Assembly: GCA_013426805.1 (NCBI GenBank)
Contig: JACDZG010000018.1
Span: 1 to 64,000, forward strand
DNA: 64,000 nt
Direction: 5' to 3'
Origin: Chromatiaceae bacterium
GTDB lineage: Bacteria; Pseudomonadota; Gammaproteobacteria; Chromatiales; Chromatiaceae
Part shown: positions 19,053 to 29,784 of the stretch, piece by piece
How positions within the stretch are numbered: position 1 is the first letter of the stretch
Layout: the number at the start of each line of letters is the position of its first letter
The notes under the pieces: model-generated
What the model was told of the DNA's origin: nothing
What the model saw: the letters and a program-made list of their open reading frames with translations, nothing else
Databases searched by the model: none
Position numbers and translations under genes: made by a program

Positions 19053-19800
19053 CGTCGATCGCTCCCACGAAATTGTAGGGCGGCCAGGGGCCGGTGATCA
19101 GACCGGTGCCGGGGACCGCCGACTGATCCTGCTGCAAGCCCGCGACAAAGCGGGCGCTAACCTCGCGCGGAACGAGGAAATAAAGCGATAGCAAGGAGTG
19201 CCCGCCAATTTGTCCGAATTCTTCGCGAAGATCGCGGACGAGCCCGGTTACGGCTCGTTCGAGCGTGGCTTTGGCTGCTTGTGCCTGGGCGATGGCTTGG
19301 GCCTCGCCGTTCAGGCGCCGGCGGATGGCGGCTAAGTGGCCGTGGCCGGGGCGTGGGTCCTGATCCGGCTGGGCCAGAGCGCCGGGGTGCGGGGGCGCAG
19401 GACTGGAATCAGTTGCTGCCGGGGTGGGGGCCGGCGGGTCAGGCAGCATCAGCCGGATGCCGAACTCAACGCAATCGGCGAGATGATCAAGCAGTGTGAG
19501 CAGCCGATCGCGGTGTTTGTCCAGGAGTGTCAGAATCGCCTGATCGGTCGCCAGGACGCAGCCGAAGCGCATGGGGATCAGGGTCTCGGTCTGGTGAATG
19601 CGCGCGATCAGGTCGGCATAGGCGGTCAGCCGGGCATTGTCGGCGCGGCGGATCGCGTCGGGTTCCACGTCGGCGACCAGCGCGGCCAAATGATCCAGCG
19701 CGAGTAGTCGCATCCCCGCGGGCAGTCCCGCGGACAGCGCCGACGCGCGCGGCGGGTCACGCAGGATGCAGTGGAGCATCGGACGGGTGGTGGTCGTCAT
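19030..19800 (-). CDS. gvpL: GvpF/GvpL family protein, second copy
   Basis: 256 residues. Family features: LHCILRDPPR at the start, YADLIARIHQTETLIPMRFG in the middle, and a closing GPWPPYNFVGAIDDDLRSF. A proline/alanine-rich insertion (about residues 120-150) splits the two halves. GvpF/L proteins handle GvpA monomers during assembly. This copy lies in the regulatory operon between another gvpL-like gene and the kinase, overlapping both (4 and 23 bp). Confidence 0.85.
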   Translation of the reverse strand: MTTTTRPMLHCILRDPPRASALSAGLPAGMRLLALDHLAALVADVEPDAIRRADNARLTAYADLIARIHQTETLIPMRFGCVLATDQAILTLLDKHRDRLLTLLDHLADCVEFGIRLMLPDPPAPTPAATDSSPAPPHPGALAQPDQDPRPGHGHLAAIRRRLNGEAQAIAQAQAAKATLERAVTGLVRDLREEFGQIGGHSLLSLYFLVPREVSARFVAGLQQDQSAVPGTGLITGPWPPYNFVGAIDDDLRSFT

Positions 19801-20549
19801 GGTGCAGCGCAGAAACTATAAAGGGGCCAGGGACCGGAGCAGTGCAGTTCGAGACCGTGCTCCGCGTAGTCGACGCTGATCTGCGCAATTTCGGCGTGGA
19901 GTGCCGGGGCGTTCGCCGCGTCCACCAGACAGGCCCGATTGGCCACTGCCGGGTCGCGCGCCGGACGTTTGAGCACCGACGCGCAGTGTTTGAGCAGGCG
20001 TGGGTCGAGGTCGGCGATGAGCTGATTGAGCCAGGGGCCGATCGCCTGTTCGGCTTGAACTTTCCGGCGCTGACGTAAGAGGTAGCCACGCCCGCCGGAG
20101 GGTGCGTCCGCAGCCTCGGGAAACAGCGCGCGCATCCGTCCGGCCAGTGCCCGGTCCAGGTCCAGCAGGACTTTGATCGCCCATTCTTCGCGCCCGACCA
20201 TACGCGCAAAAAAATCGAGCAAGGTCCGCCGCCGGTGGGCAACCTCAATGGCGAGGGCCTGATCGGATGAGAAGAGGGTGGCGAACCGCAAGGGAAAGAC
20301 GGTGGCGTAGACCATGGCATGGTTGATCACGCGGTCGTGGGCCTCCAGGCGCGGCATCAGCCATTGCAGGTCCGCCAGCCGCCGTTCGGCAGCGTCGCCG
20401 GCATAGCGATCCCGCGGGACCTCGCACAGGACGGCGTTCAGACCGGCGATGGGGCGCACAAGGATCGGGTCCTCCCAACCGCAGGCTGCGAAATCCAGAT
20501 CAGTCGGCAGTGCGGCGGGAGCGAAACAGAAGCAATAAATGGCGCCCAT
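19797..20549 (-). CDS. gvpL: GvpF/GvpL family protein, third copy
   Basis: 250 residues. Starts IYCFCFAPAALPTDLDF, has VYATVFPLRFATLFSS at the position of the RFG motif, and ends LHCSGPWPLYSFC, a recognisable GvpF/L terminus. It starts 9 bp after the NtrC-type activator and overlaps the next gvpL-like gene by 4 bp. The three GvpF/L members of this locus are only distantly alike, which suggests separate roles. Confidence 0.83.
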   Translation of the reverse strand: MGAIYCFCFAPAALPTDLDFAACGWEDPILVRPIAGLNAVLCEVPRDRYAGDAAERRLADLQWLMPRLEAHDRVINHAMVYATVFPLRFATLFSSDQALAIEVAHRRRTLLDFFARMVGREEWAIKVLLDLDRALAGRMRALFPEAADAPSGGRGYLLRQRRKVQAEQAIGPWLNQLIADLDPRLLKHCASVLKRPARDPAVANRACLVDAANAPALHAEIAQISVDYAEHGLELHCSGPWPLYSFCAAP

Positions 20550-20558
20550 GGCGCTCCC

Positions 20559-21941
20559 TTAGGCACTCAACCCATAGGTCTTGAGCTTGGTGTGAACCGT
20601 CTTGTAGTCCACCTGGAGCAGACGGGCGACTGCCGCCTTGTTGCCGTGGAGACGCTGCAGCGCCTCGAACAACACCTGACGCTCCACGTCGGCCATGCGT
20701 TTATGCACGATATCCTTGAGCGACATCCCCGCATGGAACAGGCTGGCCACGGCGGACTCGGGCCGGTCGGAGTCAGTCTCCGGTAATGCCAGGTGCTCGA
20801 CATCAATGGTATGGTTGGCGATCAGCACGGCCCGCCGGACGACGCTGCGCAACTGGCGCACGTTTCCCGGCCAGCGGAAGGCGAGCAGGGCCGCCGCGGC
20901 CTCGTCGCTGAACTTGCTGACCTGTTTGTCCAGTTCCCGGTTGGCCTCGGCCAGAAAAGCGTGCGCAATGTGCATGATATCGTCGACGCGGGCGCGTAGC
21001 GGCGGGAGCGCGATGCGATAGTCGCACAGGCGGTAGAGCAGGTCCTCGCGGAAGGTCCCCTTGGTGACCGCATCCGCCAGGTCCCGGTTGCTGGCGGACA
21101 CCAGGCGCACGTCGACCGGGATCGGTTTGGTCCCGCCCACGCGGTAGATGACCCGCTCCTGCAATACCCGTAACAGCCGCGCCTGGGCGGACCAGGAGAG
21201 GTTGCCGATCTCGTCCAGGAAGAGGGTTCCGCCCTGGGCCGCCTCGAACTTGCCGGGCTGCTGCCGCTCCGCGCCGGTGAAGGCGCCGCGCTCGTGGCCG
21301 AACAGTTCGTTCTCGATCAAGGTATCGGGAATGCTGCCGCAATCCACCGCAATGAAAGGGAATTTACTGCGTGGGCTCAGGTCGTGGACCGCTCTTGCCA
21401 CGACCTCCTTACCGGCGCCGGTCTCGCCGAAAATGCTCACCGAGAAATCGGTGGGCGCGACCCGCTCGACGTCTTCAATGGTGCGGGTGATCGCGGGACT
21501 CGGCCCCATCCGTGAGCGCAAACCGCCTGGTGCGCCGGGTCGGGGTGAGGGGCGCGGACAGCAGGTCAAGGCTTCCCGCACCTTGGACAACAGTCCTTGG
21601 TTATCGAATGGCTTGGCGAGATAATCGAAGGCGCCTTCCTTGATTGCCACCACCGCGTTGGCAAGGTCGGCGAAGCCGGTCAGCAGGATCACCGGGAGCC
21701 GTGCATCGGCGGTTTTGAGTCGGCGCAGCAAGTCGATGCCGGTCATGTCCGGGAGACAATAATCGAGGATCGCGAGCCGCGGCCCACAGGTGCGGGCCAG
21801 GCCGATTGCTTCCTCGGCACTGCCGGCGGCGATGACCTGATAGCCGCCGCGCTGGAGTACCAACTGCAGCATCCGGCGTATGCCCTCTTCGTCATCGACC
21901 ACCAGGACGACATCGCCTGGACCGCTACTATAACTGTTCAT
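20559..21941 (-). CDS. NtrC-family sigma-54-dependent response regulator
   Basis: 460 residues. Receiver domain (DDEEG acidic patch, phospho-Asp in LAILDYCLPD, Lys in YLAKPF), AAA+ domain with Walker A GETGAGKE, an intact GAFTGA loop for contacting sigma-54, Walker B GGTLFLDEIGN, and a C-terminal Fis-type helix-turn-helix (NKAAVARLLQVDYKTVHTKL). It heads the regulatory operon of the gas vesicle locus and is the obvious activator of the sigma-54 promoter in front of gvpA. An almost perfect palindrome lies about 200 bp upstream of its start. Confidence 0.96.
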   Translation of the reverse strand: MNSYSSGPGDVVLVVDDEEGIRRMLQLVLQRGGYQVIAAGSAEEAIGLARTCGPRLAILDYCLPDMTGIDLLRRLKTADARLPVILLTGFADLANAVVAIKEGAFDYLAKPFDNQGLLSKVREALTCCPRPSPRPGAPGGLRSRMGPSPAITRTIEDVERVAPTDFSVSIFGETGAGKEVVARAVHDLSPRSKFPFIAVDCGSIPDTLIENELFGHERGAFTGAERQQPGKFEAAQGGTLFLDEIGNLSWSAQARLLRVLQERVIYRVGGTKPIPVDVRLVSASNRDLADAVTKGTFREDLLYRLCDYRIALPPLRARVDDIMHIAHAFLAEANRELDKQVSKFSDEAAAALLAFRWPGNVRQLRSVVRRAVLIANHTIDVEHLALPETDSDRPESAVASLFHAGMSLKDIVHKRMADVERQVLFEALQRLHGNKAAVARLLQVDYKTVHTKLKTYGLSA

Positions 21942-22686
21942 GCTGTGCTTCTCGCCGCGTGCTTATGAGCACTCCCGCTGGTGGGGAGGCCGACCGGTCT
22001 TACGCCGGCATCATGAGGCCCAAAGGGTCGCGGACGACCGCTCTGGACGGGCAAGGTATCAATCCGTAGACCCGGACTCCGGGTTCGGCATGAGTCCCGG
22101 CCCTGGGTAGCCGCCGCCATTCCGGTCTTCCTGGGTGTTCGTTTCCATGATTCAAAACGAACAGTCTGCCCGTGACTGAACTGCCTGTCTTAGCACTAGT
22201 CTAGCAAGATCCGCCTGCGACCGCCCGCACTCCCTGGTAAAGCTCAGTTAATCTCCAGTGCCGCGCTGCCCCACTGGATGGAGCGGGGCCGTCAGCGTGT
22301 GCAGCGCCCCCAGGTTTCTTGGGTGCGGGACAGTCGGCAGCAAGCCGCGGCGCTGTCGCCAGGGTGGGTGACCCCCGGGGCCGCACGCGGGCGCCTCGGG
22401 GCACAGGCGGTCTACGGACCAACCGCCCGCTTTCGCGCCCAAGTACGTCACGACGCGACGCCCCGGACAGCATCCGGCCGAGTCGTGTCGCGGTCTGGTT
22501 GGCGCCGAGGTCGTCCCTGACTATTTGAAGGCTAAGTGCCGCTATCCCGGAGGTCAAGACGAATCGCATAGCCTGGGCGACATCCGTTGAAAGCTGCGAC
22601 GGGCATCACACTTTGCTGTTAAGAGCGCGCAACAGGCCGTGCACCGTCATGGGTCGGCGCCGGCTCGGGGCGTCGCGGGCACGGTT
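21942..22686. other. Long intergenic region upstream of the gvp regulatory operon
   Basis: About 745 bp without a convincing gene. Open frames here have no ribosome sites or recognisable products. The region holds the inverted repeat at 22138-22161. No sigma-54 match was found for the activator gene, so it is presumably read from a sigma-70 type promoter that I could not pin down. Confidence 0.5.
22138..22161. promoter_or_regulatory. Palindrome upstream of the NtrC-type activator gene
   Basis: TTCGTTT (22138-22144) and AAACGAA (22155-22161) form a perfect 7-bp inverted repeat with a 10-bp spacer, about 200 bp upstream of the activator start. The spacer contains TTCCATGA, similar to the TTCCATAA half-sites upstream of gvpA. 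It may be an operator used for autoregulation; this is inference. Confidence 0.4.
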
Positions 22687-23967
22687 TCAGCCGCGCCGGT
22701 TGGTCGAATCAATGATGGCGCGATTGCGGCCGCCCTTCTTGGCTTGGTACAGGCAGGCATCCGCCCGATCGATCATGGCTTGCAGGCTGTCGGACGGTTC
22801 CAGGGTGGCGCCGAGACTGATGGTGACCGACAGGTCCTGCCCTGCGTGGCTAATGTGGGTTGCCGCGACGGCTGCCCGCAAGACTTCGAGCTTGTCCGCG
22901 AGTGCGGATGGCTCGATTCCCGGCAACAGGATGCAGAATTCTTCTCCACCGTAGCGTCCGATCAGGTCGGCGCGGCGCAGCCCTTTGCCGAGCACCCTGG
23001 CGATCTGCTTGAGCACGCGGTCTCCGGCCAAGTGTCCGTAAGTATCGTTGACTTTCTTGAAGTGATCGATGTCGAGCATGACTGCCGCCAGGGGTTGGCG
23101 TTGCCGCGTGGCGTTGGCGTAGAGCACCTCACCGGCCTCGAACAGGTGACGGCGGTTGTAGAGTCCGGTGAGATAGTCGCGCACCGCGGCTTCCCGGATG
23201 GCGCGCATCTGCTCGATGAGTTCCAGATTCAGGGTGACGCGGCAGTAGAACTCCTCCACCAGGAACGGTTTGGTGATGAAGTCGTTGGCCCCATTCTTGA
23301 GCAGGCGCGCCGGCAGCGTGGGCGTCGCGGTATCGGAAACTCCGATGATGGCGAGTTCGTCGCGTCCGCGCCGCTGGCGCAGGGCGCCGATCAGTGCCAG
23401 ACCGTCCATCTCCGGCATGTTGTAGTCGGTGACCACCAGTTCGATGGTCGGCTCATGCTCCATCACCCGCAGGGCCTCGCGGCCGTTCTCCGCATAAAGC
23501 ACCTGCAGGTGTTGCAGTTCGAGGAGTCCGCCGATGTACTGGCGGAAGGCCCGCGAGTCGTCAACCACCAGGGTCTTGATGTCGCGGTTGCGGCGGATGC
23601 GCCGGACCAGGGCGGCCGCGTGTTCGATCTCATGCACACTAGTCTTGAGTAGATAATCAACGACGTTCTTGGCCAGGATGCGCTCGCGCATGGCGTCGTC
23701 GTAGTGGCCGGTGAGCACCACCACCGGGATGTCGTGCGCGAGGATATAGTCCACGACCTCACCGTCCGGGGCATCCGGCAGATTGAGGTCGACGACCGCC
23801 AGAAAGAAACGATCGGGGTCGGATTCAATACTGGCCATCACTTCGGCCAGTGACCCGGCGCTCTCGGTGGTGACGCCCGCGACCGCCTCGCAGCGGGCAC
23901 GCAGGAGCGCGGTGATGGCCTGACTGTCGTCGACCAGCAGAACCGTCTCGCCATAGCTGAACTGCAT
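22687..23967 (-). CDS. Diguanylate cyclase with two receiver domains (PleD-like)
   Basis: 426 residues: receiver 1 (ETVLLVDDSQ, phospho-Asp in LAVVDLNLPDAPD), receiver 2 (KTLVVDDSRAFRQYIGG, Asp in LVVTDYNMPEMDG, Lys in FITKPF) and a GGDEF domain with an active GGEEF motif. An inhibitory I-site (RRAD, five residues before GGEEF) is present, so product feedback is expected. It makes cyclic di-GMP, usually promoting attachment over motility. It is on the same strand as the gas vesicle regulators but 745 bp upstream of them, and divergent from the RND operon. A functional link to buoyancy is possible but not shown. Confidence 0.94.
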   Translation of the reverse strand: MQFSYGETVLLVDDSQAITALLRARCEAVAGVTTESAGSLAEVMASIESDPDRFFLAVVDLNLPDAPDGEVVDYILAHDIPVVVLTGHYDDAMRERILAKNVVDYLLKTSVHEIEHAAALVRRIRRNRDIKTLVVDDSRAFRQYIGGLLELQHLQVLYAENGREALRVMEHEPTIELVVTDYNMPEMDGLALIGALRQRRGRDELAIIGVSDTATPTLPARLLKNGANDFITKPFLVEEFYCRVTLNLELIEQMRAIREAAVRDYLTGLYNRRHLFEAGEVLYANATRQRQPLAAVMLDIDHFKKVNDTYGHLAGDRVLKQIARVLGKGLRRADLIGRYGGEEFCILLPGIEPSALADKLEVLRAAVAATHISHAGQDLSVTISLGATLEPSDSLQAMIDRADACLYQAKKGGRNRAIIDSTNRRG

Positions 23968-24251
23968 GGGTATCCGATCGGTGTCGTGGGTGCCCTAGGG
24001 TATCGGTGAGCGTGCAGCGCGGACCCAGCACGCGGTACGACCGGATAGACAGCGCCCCGGGGTGGAGGGTTGGGGAGAGCCCCGAGGCGCCGATGGGCCG
24101 TGCGGTGCCGACGGGGGGCCTGCGCCGTGTGGCCTGTGTCTGACTATAGTTCGCCGCTTGCGGACAACCTGTGCGGAGCGTCACAACAACGGTCGCACCG
24201 GTCGCCGACCCTCTATAGAATTGCGTGAAACCTGTACCAAGGACGCCGATC

Positions 24252-25484
24252 ATGCCGCTTCGCCCGACGCCTTTACCGACCCTGGCTCGTCCCGACCATT
24301 CAGCTCCCGCCGCGCCCGGCCGGGGCGCGACCCGCGCTCTGATCCTGGTGGCGATCCTGGCGGTGACCGTTGGAGTCCTCCCCGGCTGCGGCGCGGAGGA
24401 CGCGGCGGCGCCCGCTGTCGCGGGACCGCCGCCGGCGGTGGTCGTGGTCCCGGCCAAGCGTGAATCGGTGGAGGAGCAGACACAGTTCGTCGGCCGCGTC
24501 GTGGCAGTGGATCGGGTGGAACTGCAGGCGCGGGTGCAGGGTTTTCTGAAGGAGCGCAAGTTCACGGAGGGGCAGCAGGTCAAGGTCGGGGAGGTCCTGT
24601 TCCTGATCGAACCGGAGCAGTACCAGGCAGTGGTGGTGCAGCGCGAGGCGGACCTCGCCAAGGCGACGGCCGACACGGAAAACGCCCGCGCCCAGTTGGC
24701 CCGCGGCCGCGAGCTGCTCAAGCAGAAGAATATCGCCCAGTCGGAGGTGGATAAGCTCCAGGCGGCGGAGTCCATCGCCCAGGCCGGCATCGCCCAGGCG
24801 AAGGCCGCCCTGGATGCGGCCAAGCTGGACCTCAGCTACACCCGGATCATCGCGCCGATCGCCGGGCGCATCGGCCTGTCCAAGTACACCGTGGGCAATT
24901 TGGTTGGCCCGACCAGCGGTGCCCTGGCCATCATCGTGAGCCGTGACCCCATCGACGTGCAGTTCCCGGTCACTCAGCGCGACCTGCTGGAGGCGCGTCA
25001 GGACATCGAGGAGCAGGGCGGTGACCCCGGCAACGTGGTGGTGCTGGCGCGCCTGTCGGACGATTCCATCTATGACCATCGCGGCAAGCTCGATTTCATC
25101 GACGTGACGACCGACCGGGGCACCGACACCGTGACCGTGCGGGCACGCTTCCCGAATCCGGAGGGCTATCTGGTGGACGGTCAGTATGTCGGCGTCCTGG
25201 TGCAGGACGCGACCCCGACCATGGAGATCCTGGTGCCCCAGGCGGCGCTGCAGATCGACCAGCAGGGGACGTCGGTCCTGATTGTCAGTGCCGAGAACAA
25301 GGTGGAGGTCAGACGTATCCAGACCGGTCCCACGGTGGGCGCGAACGTGACGGTGCGCAGCGGACTCACCGAAGGTGACCTGGTGATCACCGAGGGCATC
25401 CAGAAAGTTCGGCCCGGCATGGTGGTGAGCGCAGTTCCCGCGGCCGGTGCCGAGGCGCAGGCCAAGGGAGCGGCGGCGCCATGA
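24252..25484 (+). CDS. RND efflux periplasmic adaptor (lipoprotein)
   Basis: 410 residues from ATG 24252, with AAGGA nine bases upstream; an in-frame GTG at 24225 is the alternative. Signal anchor [18 protein letters not shown] ends in a lipobox (LPGC), so it is lipid-anchored in the inner membrane facing the periplasm. Membrane-fusion family features: [18 protein letters not shown] and [20 protein letters not shown] as the two lipoyl half-motifs, with a coiled-coil hairpin between them, then beta-barrel and membrane-proximal domains. AcrA/MexA type. Overlaps the pump gene by 4 bp (ATGA). Confidence 0.94.
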   Translation: MPLRPTPLPTLARPDHSAPAAPGRGATRALILVAILAVTVGVLPGCGAEDAAAPAVAGPPPAVVVVPAKRESVEEQTQFVGRVVAVDRVELQARVQGFLKERKFTEGQQVKVGEVLFLIEPEQYQAVVVQREADLAKATADTENARAQLARGRELLKQKNIAQSEVDKLQAAESIAQAGIAQAKAALDAAKLDLSYTRIIAPIAGRIGLSKYTVGNLVGPTSGALAIIVSRDPIDVQFPVTQRDLLEARQDIEEQGGDPGNVVVLARLSDDSIYDHRGKLDFIDVTTDRGTDTVTVRARFPNPEGYLVDGQYVGVLVQDATPTMEILVPQAALQIDQQGTSVLIVSAENKVEVRRIQTGPTVGANVTVRSGLTEGDLVITEGIQKVRPGMVVSAVPAAGAEAQAKGAAAP

Positions 25485-28400
25485 TCTCCGACGTCTTCAT
25501 CGACCGGCCGCGGCTGTCGATCGTCATCTCGATCGTCATCTTCCTCGCCGGGATCATCGCCATCGGCGCCATCCCGGTGGCCCAGCTTCCCGACATCGTG
25601 CCGCCCCAGGTCGCGGTGAGCGGTTCTTATCCAGGCGCCAGTGCCAGCGTTGTGGAGTCGACCGTCGCCCAGCCCGTGGAGGCCAAGGTCAACGGCGTCG
25701 ACAACATGCTCTACATGAAGTCGACCAGCGGCAACGACGGGAGCTATTCGCTCAACATCACCTTCGCCCTGGGGACCGATCCCGATCTGAACACGGTCAA
25801 TGTGCAGAACCGGGTCAGCCTGGCCACGCCCCAGCTCCCCGAAGAGATCAAACGCCAGGGGCTGACGGTGCAGAAGCAGTCTTCCGCCATGCTCCAGGTG
25901 ATCGCCCTGAGTTCACCGACCGGGGTCTATGACGGGCTCTTCCTGAGCAACTACGCGAGCATCAACGTCACCGACACGCTGGCGCGGGTGCCGGGCGTGG
26001 GCAGCGTGTCCCAGTTCGGTCCGCTCGATTACAGCATGCGCATCTGGCTGTCCTCCGATCGCCTGACCGCGCTCGGGCTGACTCCCTCCGACGTCATGAC
26101 CGCCATCCAGAGTCAGAACATCCAGGCCGCGGTGGGGCGCATCGGCGCCCAGCCGATGCATTCGGATGCGCAGTTTCAGATCACCCTTCAGACCAAGGGG
26201 CGCCTGTCGGACGTCGCCGAGTTCGAGCGCATCGTGGTGCGCGCCAATCCGGACGGTTCCACCGTGCGGGTCAAGGATGTGGGACGGGTCGAGCTGGGTT
26301 CGCGCCAGTCCGATGCGATCAGCCGGCTGAACGGCCGCGACACCGCCGGTATCGCCATCTACCTGGCGCCCGGGGCCAACGCGGTCAAGGTGGCGGATGG
26401 CGTCTCGGCGGCCATGGAGCGGCTGGCCACCCGCTTCCCGGACGGTCTGACCTACAGCGTCGTCTATGACACCACGGAGTTCGTCATGGCGAGCCTGGAG
26501 AAGGTGATCCACACCCTGATCGAGGCCTTCGTGCTGGTCATCATCGTGGTCTTTCTGTTTCTCGGCAGTTGGCGCGCCACCATCATTCCACTGGTCGCCG
26601 TGCCGGTCGCCCTGGTGGGCACCTTCGCCTTCCTGCTGCTGATCGGCTTCTCGGCCAATACGGTCTCTTTGCTCGCCGTGGTGCTCGCCATCGGGATCGT
26701 AGTGGACGACGCCATCGTGGTGGTGGAGAACGTCGAGCGGATCATGGAAGAGGAGCAGCTGCCGCCGCGCGAGGCGGCCAAGAAGGCGATGGCGCAGATC
26801 ACCGGGCCCATCCTGGCCATTACCCTGGTCTTGCTCTCGGTGTTCCTGCCGGTTGCGTTCATTCCCGGGATCACCGGCCAGTTGTTTCAGCAGTTCGCGG
26901 CGGTGGTCGCCTTCTCCATGCTGATCTCGGCGGTCAATGCACTGACCCTGTCGCCGGCGCTGTGCGCGGTGCTCCTGAAGCCCAGCCATGAACGGCGCGG
27001 CATCATGGGCCGGGTGATGAACGGGATCGATTGGGTGCGCGACGGCTATGCCGGCATCGTCGCCCGGCTGGTGCGGGTCGCGATGGTTGTGGTGGTGCTG
27101 ATCATCGGCATCGGGTTGGCCACCGGTGCGCTGTTCAAGGCCACGCCGACCGGGTTCCTGCCGTCGGAGGATCAGGGCGCCTTCATGGCTGAAATCCAAC
27201 TGCCGCAGGGGGCCTCGCTCAATCGGACCCTGGAGGTGGTGAAGCAGGTGGAGACCATTTTTTCCGCCGACCCGGCGATGGCCTCCGTCCTCACCATTCC
27301 CGGCTTCAGCCTGATGGACGGGGTGGTGCAATCCAACAGTGCCGCCGTCATCGGCCGGCTCAAACCCTTCGCGGAGCGCACCACCCCGGATCTCAAAGTC
27401 GACGCGGTCATCAACCGGATGCGCGCCCAGACCGCCGGGATTGCCAGCGCCATGGTTATTCCCTTCAATCTGCCTCCCATCATCGGCCTGGGGACGGGCA
27501 GCGGTTTCGAGTACCAACTCGAGGACCTGCAGGGCCGCACTCCGGAGGAGTTGGCCGGGGTCATGCGCGCCCTGGTGGTGGCCGGCAATGACGATCCGGC
27601 GCTGGAATCGGTGTTTTCCACCTGGGCGACCAACAACCCCCAGGTCTTCCTCGACATCGACCGCGAAAAGGCCCAGACCCTGGGCGTGCAGATCAGCGAC
27701 ATCTTCACCGCGCTCCAGGCCACGCTGGGCGGCTATTACGTCAACGACTTCAATAAATTTGGTCGGGTCTGGCAGGTCAATATCCAGGGTGAGATGGGGG
27801 ACCGCCAGCGGTTTGAAGATGTCTATCGCATCCATGTGCGCAACAGCAAGGGCGACATGGTGCCGATCCGCGCCCTGATGGCGCCCAAGCTGATTCTGGG
27901 TCCCCAGTTGATTCAGCGTTACAACAACTATCGCAGCGTCACCATCAGCGGCGGACCGGCCCCCGGCCGCAGCTCCGGTGAGGCGCTCAGCGCCATGGAG
28001 GCGGTCTCGGCGCGGGTCTTGCCGGCCGGGTTCGGCTTCGAATGGACCGGCACCGCCCTGCAGGAACGCGAGGCCGGCGGCAAGACCACGGTCGTCCTCG
28101 GGCTGGCCGTGTTGTTCGCCTATCTGTTCCTGGTCGGGCTCTACGAATCCTGGTCCATGCCCGCGGCCGTGCTGCTCTCGGTCACGGTCGGCGTACTGGG
28201 CGCCATGGTTGCGCTCTGGGTCACGGGCTTGCCCAACGATCTCTATGCGCAGGTCGGTCTGGTGGTGTTGATCGGCCTGGCGAGCAAGAACGCCATCCTG
28301 ATCGTGGAGTTCGCCATGGTGCAGCGCCGCCACGGCAAGTCGATCCTGGAGGCGGCCGCCACCGCCGCTCACATGCGAATTCGTGCCGTGCTCATGACCA

Positions 28401-28639
28401 GCTTCGCCTTCATCCTCGGCCTGATTCCGCTGGTGATCGCCAGCGGGGCCGGCGAGGCGAGTCAGCGGGCGGTCGGTACTGCCGTCTTCGGCGGGATGTT
28501 GGCGGCGTCCATGCTCGGTGTCTTCCTGATCCCCATGCTCTATGTCGTGTTCCAGCGGTTCCGGGAACTGGTGCATGGAACGCCGCCCGCGGCGGCGGAT
28601 GGTGCGGCGGTGCCGGTGCAAGCGGGGGTGAAGTCCTGA
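25481..28639 (+). CDS. RND multidrug efflux transporter (AcrB/MexB type)
   Basis: 1052 residues, standard for the hydrophobe/amphiphile efflux family. Twelve membrane segments in the 1+5+1+5 pattern with two large periplasmic loops. N-terminus [20 protein letters not shown]; the proton-relay Asp-Asp of segment 4 is in [18 protein letters not shown]; segment 11 has [16 protein letters not shown]. Forms a trimer that exports lipophilic compounds with the adaptor just upstream. No outer-membrane channel gene follows, so it presumably uses a TolC encoded elsewhere. Confidence 0.96.
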   Translation: MISDVFIDRPRLSIVISIVIFLAGIIAIGAIPVAQLPDIVPPQVAVSGSYPGASASVVESTVAQPVEAKVNGVDNMLYMKSTSGNDGSYSLNITFALGTDPDLNTVNVQNRVSLATPQLPEEIKRQGLTVQKQSSAMLQVIALSSPTGVYDGLFLSNYASINVTDTLARVPGVGSVSQFGPLDYSMRIWLSSDRLTALGLTPSDVMTAIQSQNIQAAVGRIGAQPMHSDAQFQITLQTKGRLSDVAEFERIVVRANPDGSTVRVKDVGRVELGSRQSDAISRLNGRDTAGIAIYLAPGANAVKVADGVSAAMERLATRFPDGLTYSVVYDTTEFVMASLEKVIHTLIEAFVLVIIVVFLFLGSWRATIIPLVAVPVALVGTFAFLLLIGFSANTVSLLAVVLAIGIVVDDAIVVVENVERIMEEEQLPPREAAKKAMAQITGPILAITLVLLSVFLPVAFIPGITGQLFQQFAAVVAFSMLISAVNALTLSPALCAVLLKPSHERRGIMGRVMNGIDWVRDGYAGIVARLVRVAMVVVVLIIGIGLATGALFKATPTGFLPSEDQGAFMAEIQLPQGASLNRTLEVVKQVETIFSADPAMASVLTIPGFSLMDGVVQSNSAAVIGRLKPFAERTTPDLKVDAVINRMRAQTAGIASAMVIPFNLPPIIGLGTGSGFEYQLEDLQGRTPEELAGVMRALVVAGNDDPALESVFSTWATNNPQVFLDIDREKAQTLGVQISDIFTALQATLGGYYVNDFNKFGRVWQVNIQGEMGDRQRFEDVYRIHVRNSKGDMVPIRALMAPKLILGPQLIQRYNNYRSVTISGGPAPGRSSGEALSAMEAVSARVLPAGFGFEWTGTALQEREAGGKTTVVLGLAVLFAYLFLVGLYESWSMPAAVLLSVTVGVLGAMVALWVTGLPNDLYAQVGLVVLIGLASKNAILIVEFAMVQRRHGKSILEAAATAAHMRIRAVLMTSFAFILGLIPLVIASGAGEASQRAVGTAVFGGMLAASMLGVFLIPMLYVVFQRFRELVHGTPPAAADGAAVPVQAGVKS

Positions 28640-28854
28640 CCTGGCAGACCGGGATGCGGTCTTGATCATTGTTTCGGCCAGCCGGAATTGCGCTGCCGAG
28701 GCCTATCCGCAGGGCTCTTCCGGCCGGCTTGCCAACTGCCGATCGTCTTGCCCGATGTCAGGCGGTAGGTCTATCATCAAGATGCGGCCCGTCGTTTCGG
28801 GAGCCCGCGTCTCTGTTCCACGCCCCCGGTTGCTTTGCCCGAGTCTCACCTCTG

Positions 28855-29307
28855 ATGCACGCCACGCCCGATCTTTACCATCAAGACTACCACGCCTGGA
28901 TTGCCGGCCAGGCCGCGCTCCTGCGTCAGGGGCGCACGCACGAGATCGACCCGGAATTGCTCGCCGAGGAACTCGAAGCTATGGGCTGTCGCGAACGCAA
29001 CGCGCTCGTCAGCCGTCTGATCATCCTGATCGCCCATCTGCTGAAGTGGCAGTATCAGCCCGAGCACCGTACCTCCAGTTGGCGCGGCTCCATCGTTGAG
29101 CAGCGGGTTCAGGTGAGTCGGGAGTTGCGGCTCAGCCCCAGCCTCAAGGCGTTTCTTGCCGATGCAATCGACGAGTCCTATCCGGACGCCCGCCATATTG
29201 CGAGCCAGGAGACCGGCATCCGCGCCGCCGGGTTTCCCGCGGACTGTCCCTACCGTGCCGGCGACATCCTTGATGAGCGCTATTGGCCCGGCGACGCGCG
29301 GGGGTGA
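28855..29307 (+). CDS. DUF29 family protein
   Basis: 150 residues from ATG 28855 (MHATPDLYHQDYHAWIAGQA). DUF29 hallmarks: LYHQDYHAWIAGQAALLRQG, ELLAEELEAMGCRERNALVS, RLIILIAHLLKWQYQPEHR and SWRGSIVEQR. Function unknown; the family is abundant in cyanobacteria and purple sulfur bacteria, often in accessory DNA. It stands between the RND operon and vgrG and marks the left side of the accessory island. Confidence 0.88.
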   Translation: MHATPDLYHQDYHAWIAGQAALLRQGRTHEIDPELLAEELEAMGCRERNALVSRLIILIAHLLKWQYQPEHRTSSWRGSIVEQRVQVSRELRLSPSLKAFLADAIDESYPDARHIASQETGIRAAGFPADCPYRAGDILDERYWPGDARG

Positions 29308-29784
29308 CGGCCGGGGTCCTGGTCGGCGGGAGATGGCTGCGGCGGTTTTTTCGGGTCCGCTTTCGACCCGCAGCGGTCACCGGCGCGATCCACGCGAGCG
29401 GCGGGTGTTCCGACTGAAACGAACGCCGACGGCGGAGAACGTCGAAGCGCGCCATCCGGTCTAGCGCCGGGCGGCCAACGAGGATGCCGGGCACTGGCTG
29501 GAAGGCGAGCATCCGCTTGCCGCCCGGCCCTGGCGCAAGGCGGTTTAACGCAACCGGTCTGCCCGCCCCTGCCGCCGCCGGCAGCGCTTTCGCGGGCCAC
29601 CTGGGGCCCGCGAGTTACCTTGACTCAGACAAGGAATATCTTGTATGTTCGGCTTCCTCAATCCTACACGGTACAGTCGCAGAGCCGTCCGGATGTCCGG
29701 CCCTGGCAAGAGACGCTGACCAAAGGACCTGGCGACTTCGCCAACGAACGGCCCCGCTGCTTTGCGCGACTCAAAGGGCATGTC
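29308..29784. other. Intergenic region before vgrG, possible decayed gene
   Basis: No intact gene. A short in-frame piece around 29478-29548 (NEDAGHWLEGEHPLAARPWR, then KAV and a stop) has a natural composition and may be the tail of a decayed gene. No promoter could be recognised for vgrG. Confidence 0.35.

Noticed and set aside
25913..28669. 918-residue minus-strand frame opposite the RND pump
   Set aside because: Long only because of GC-biased third positions; its composition is a reflection of the pump gene, with no domain.
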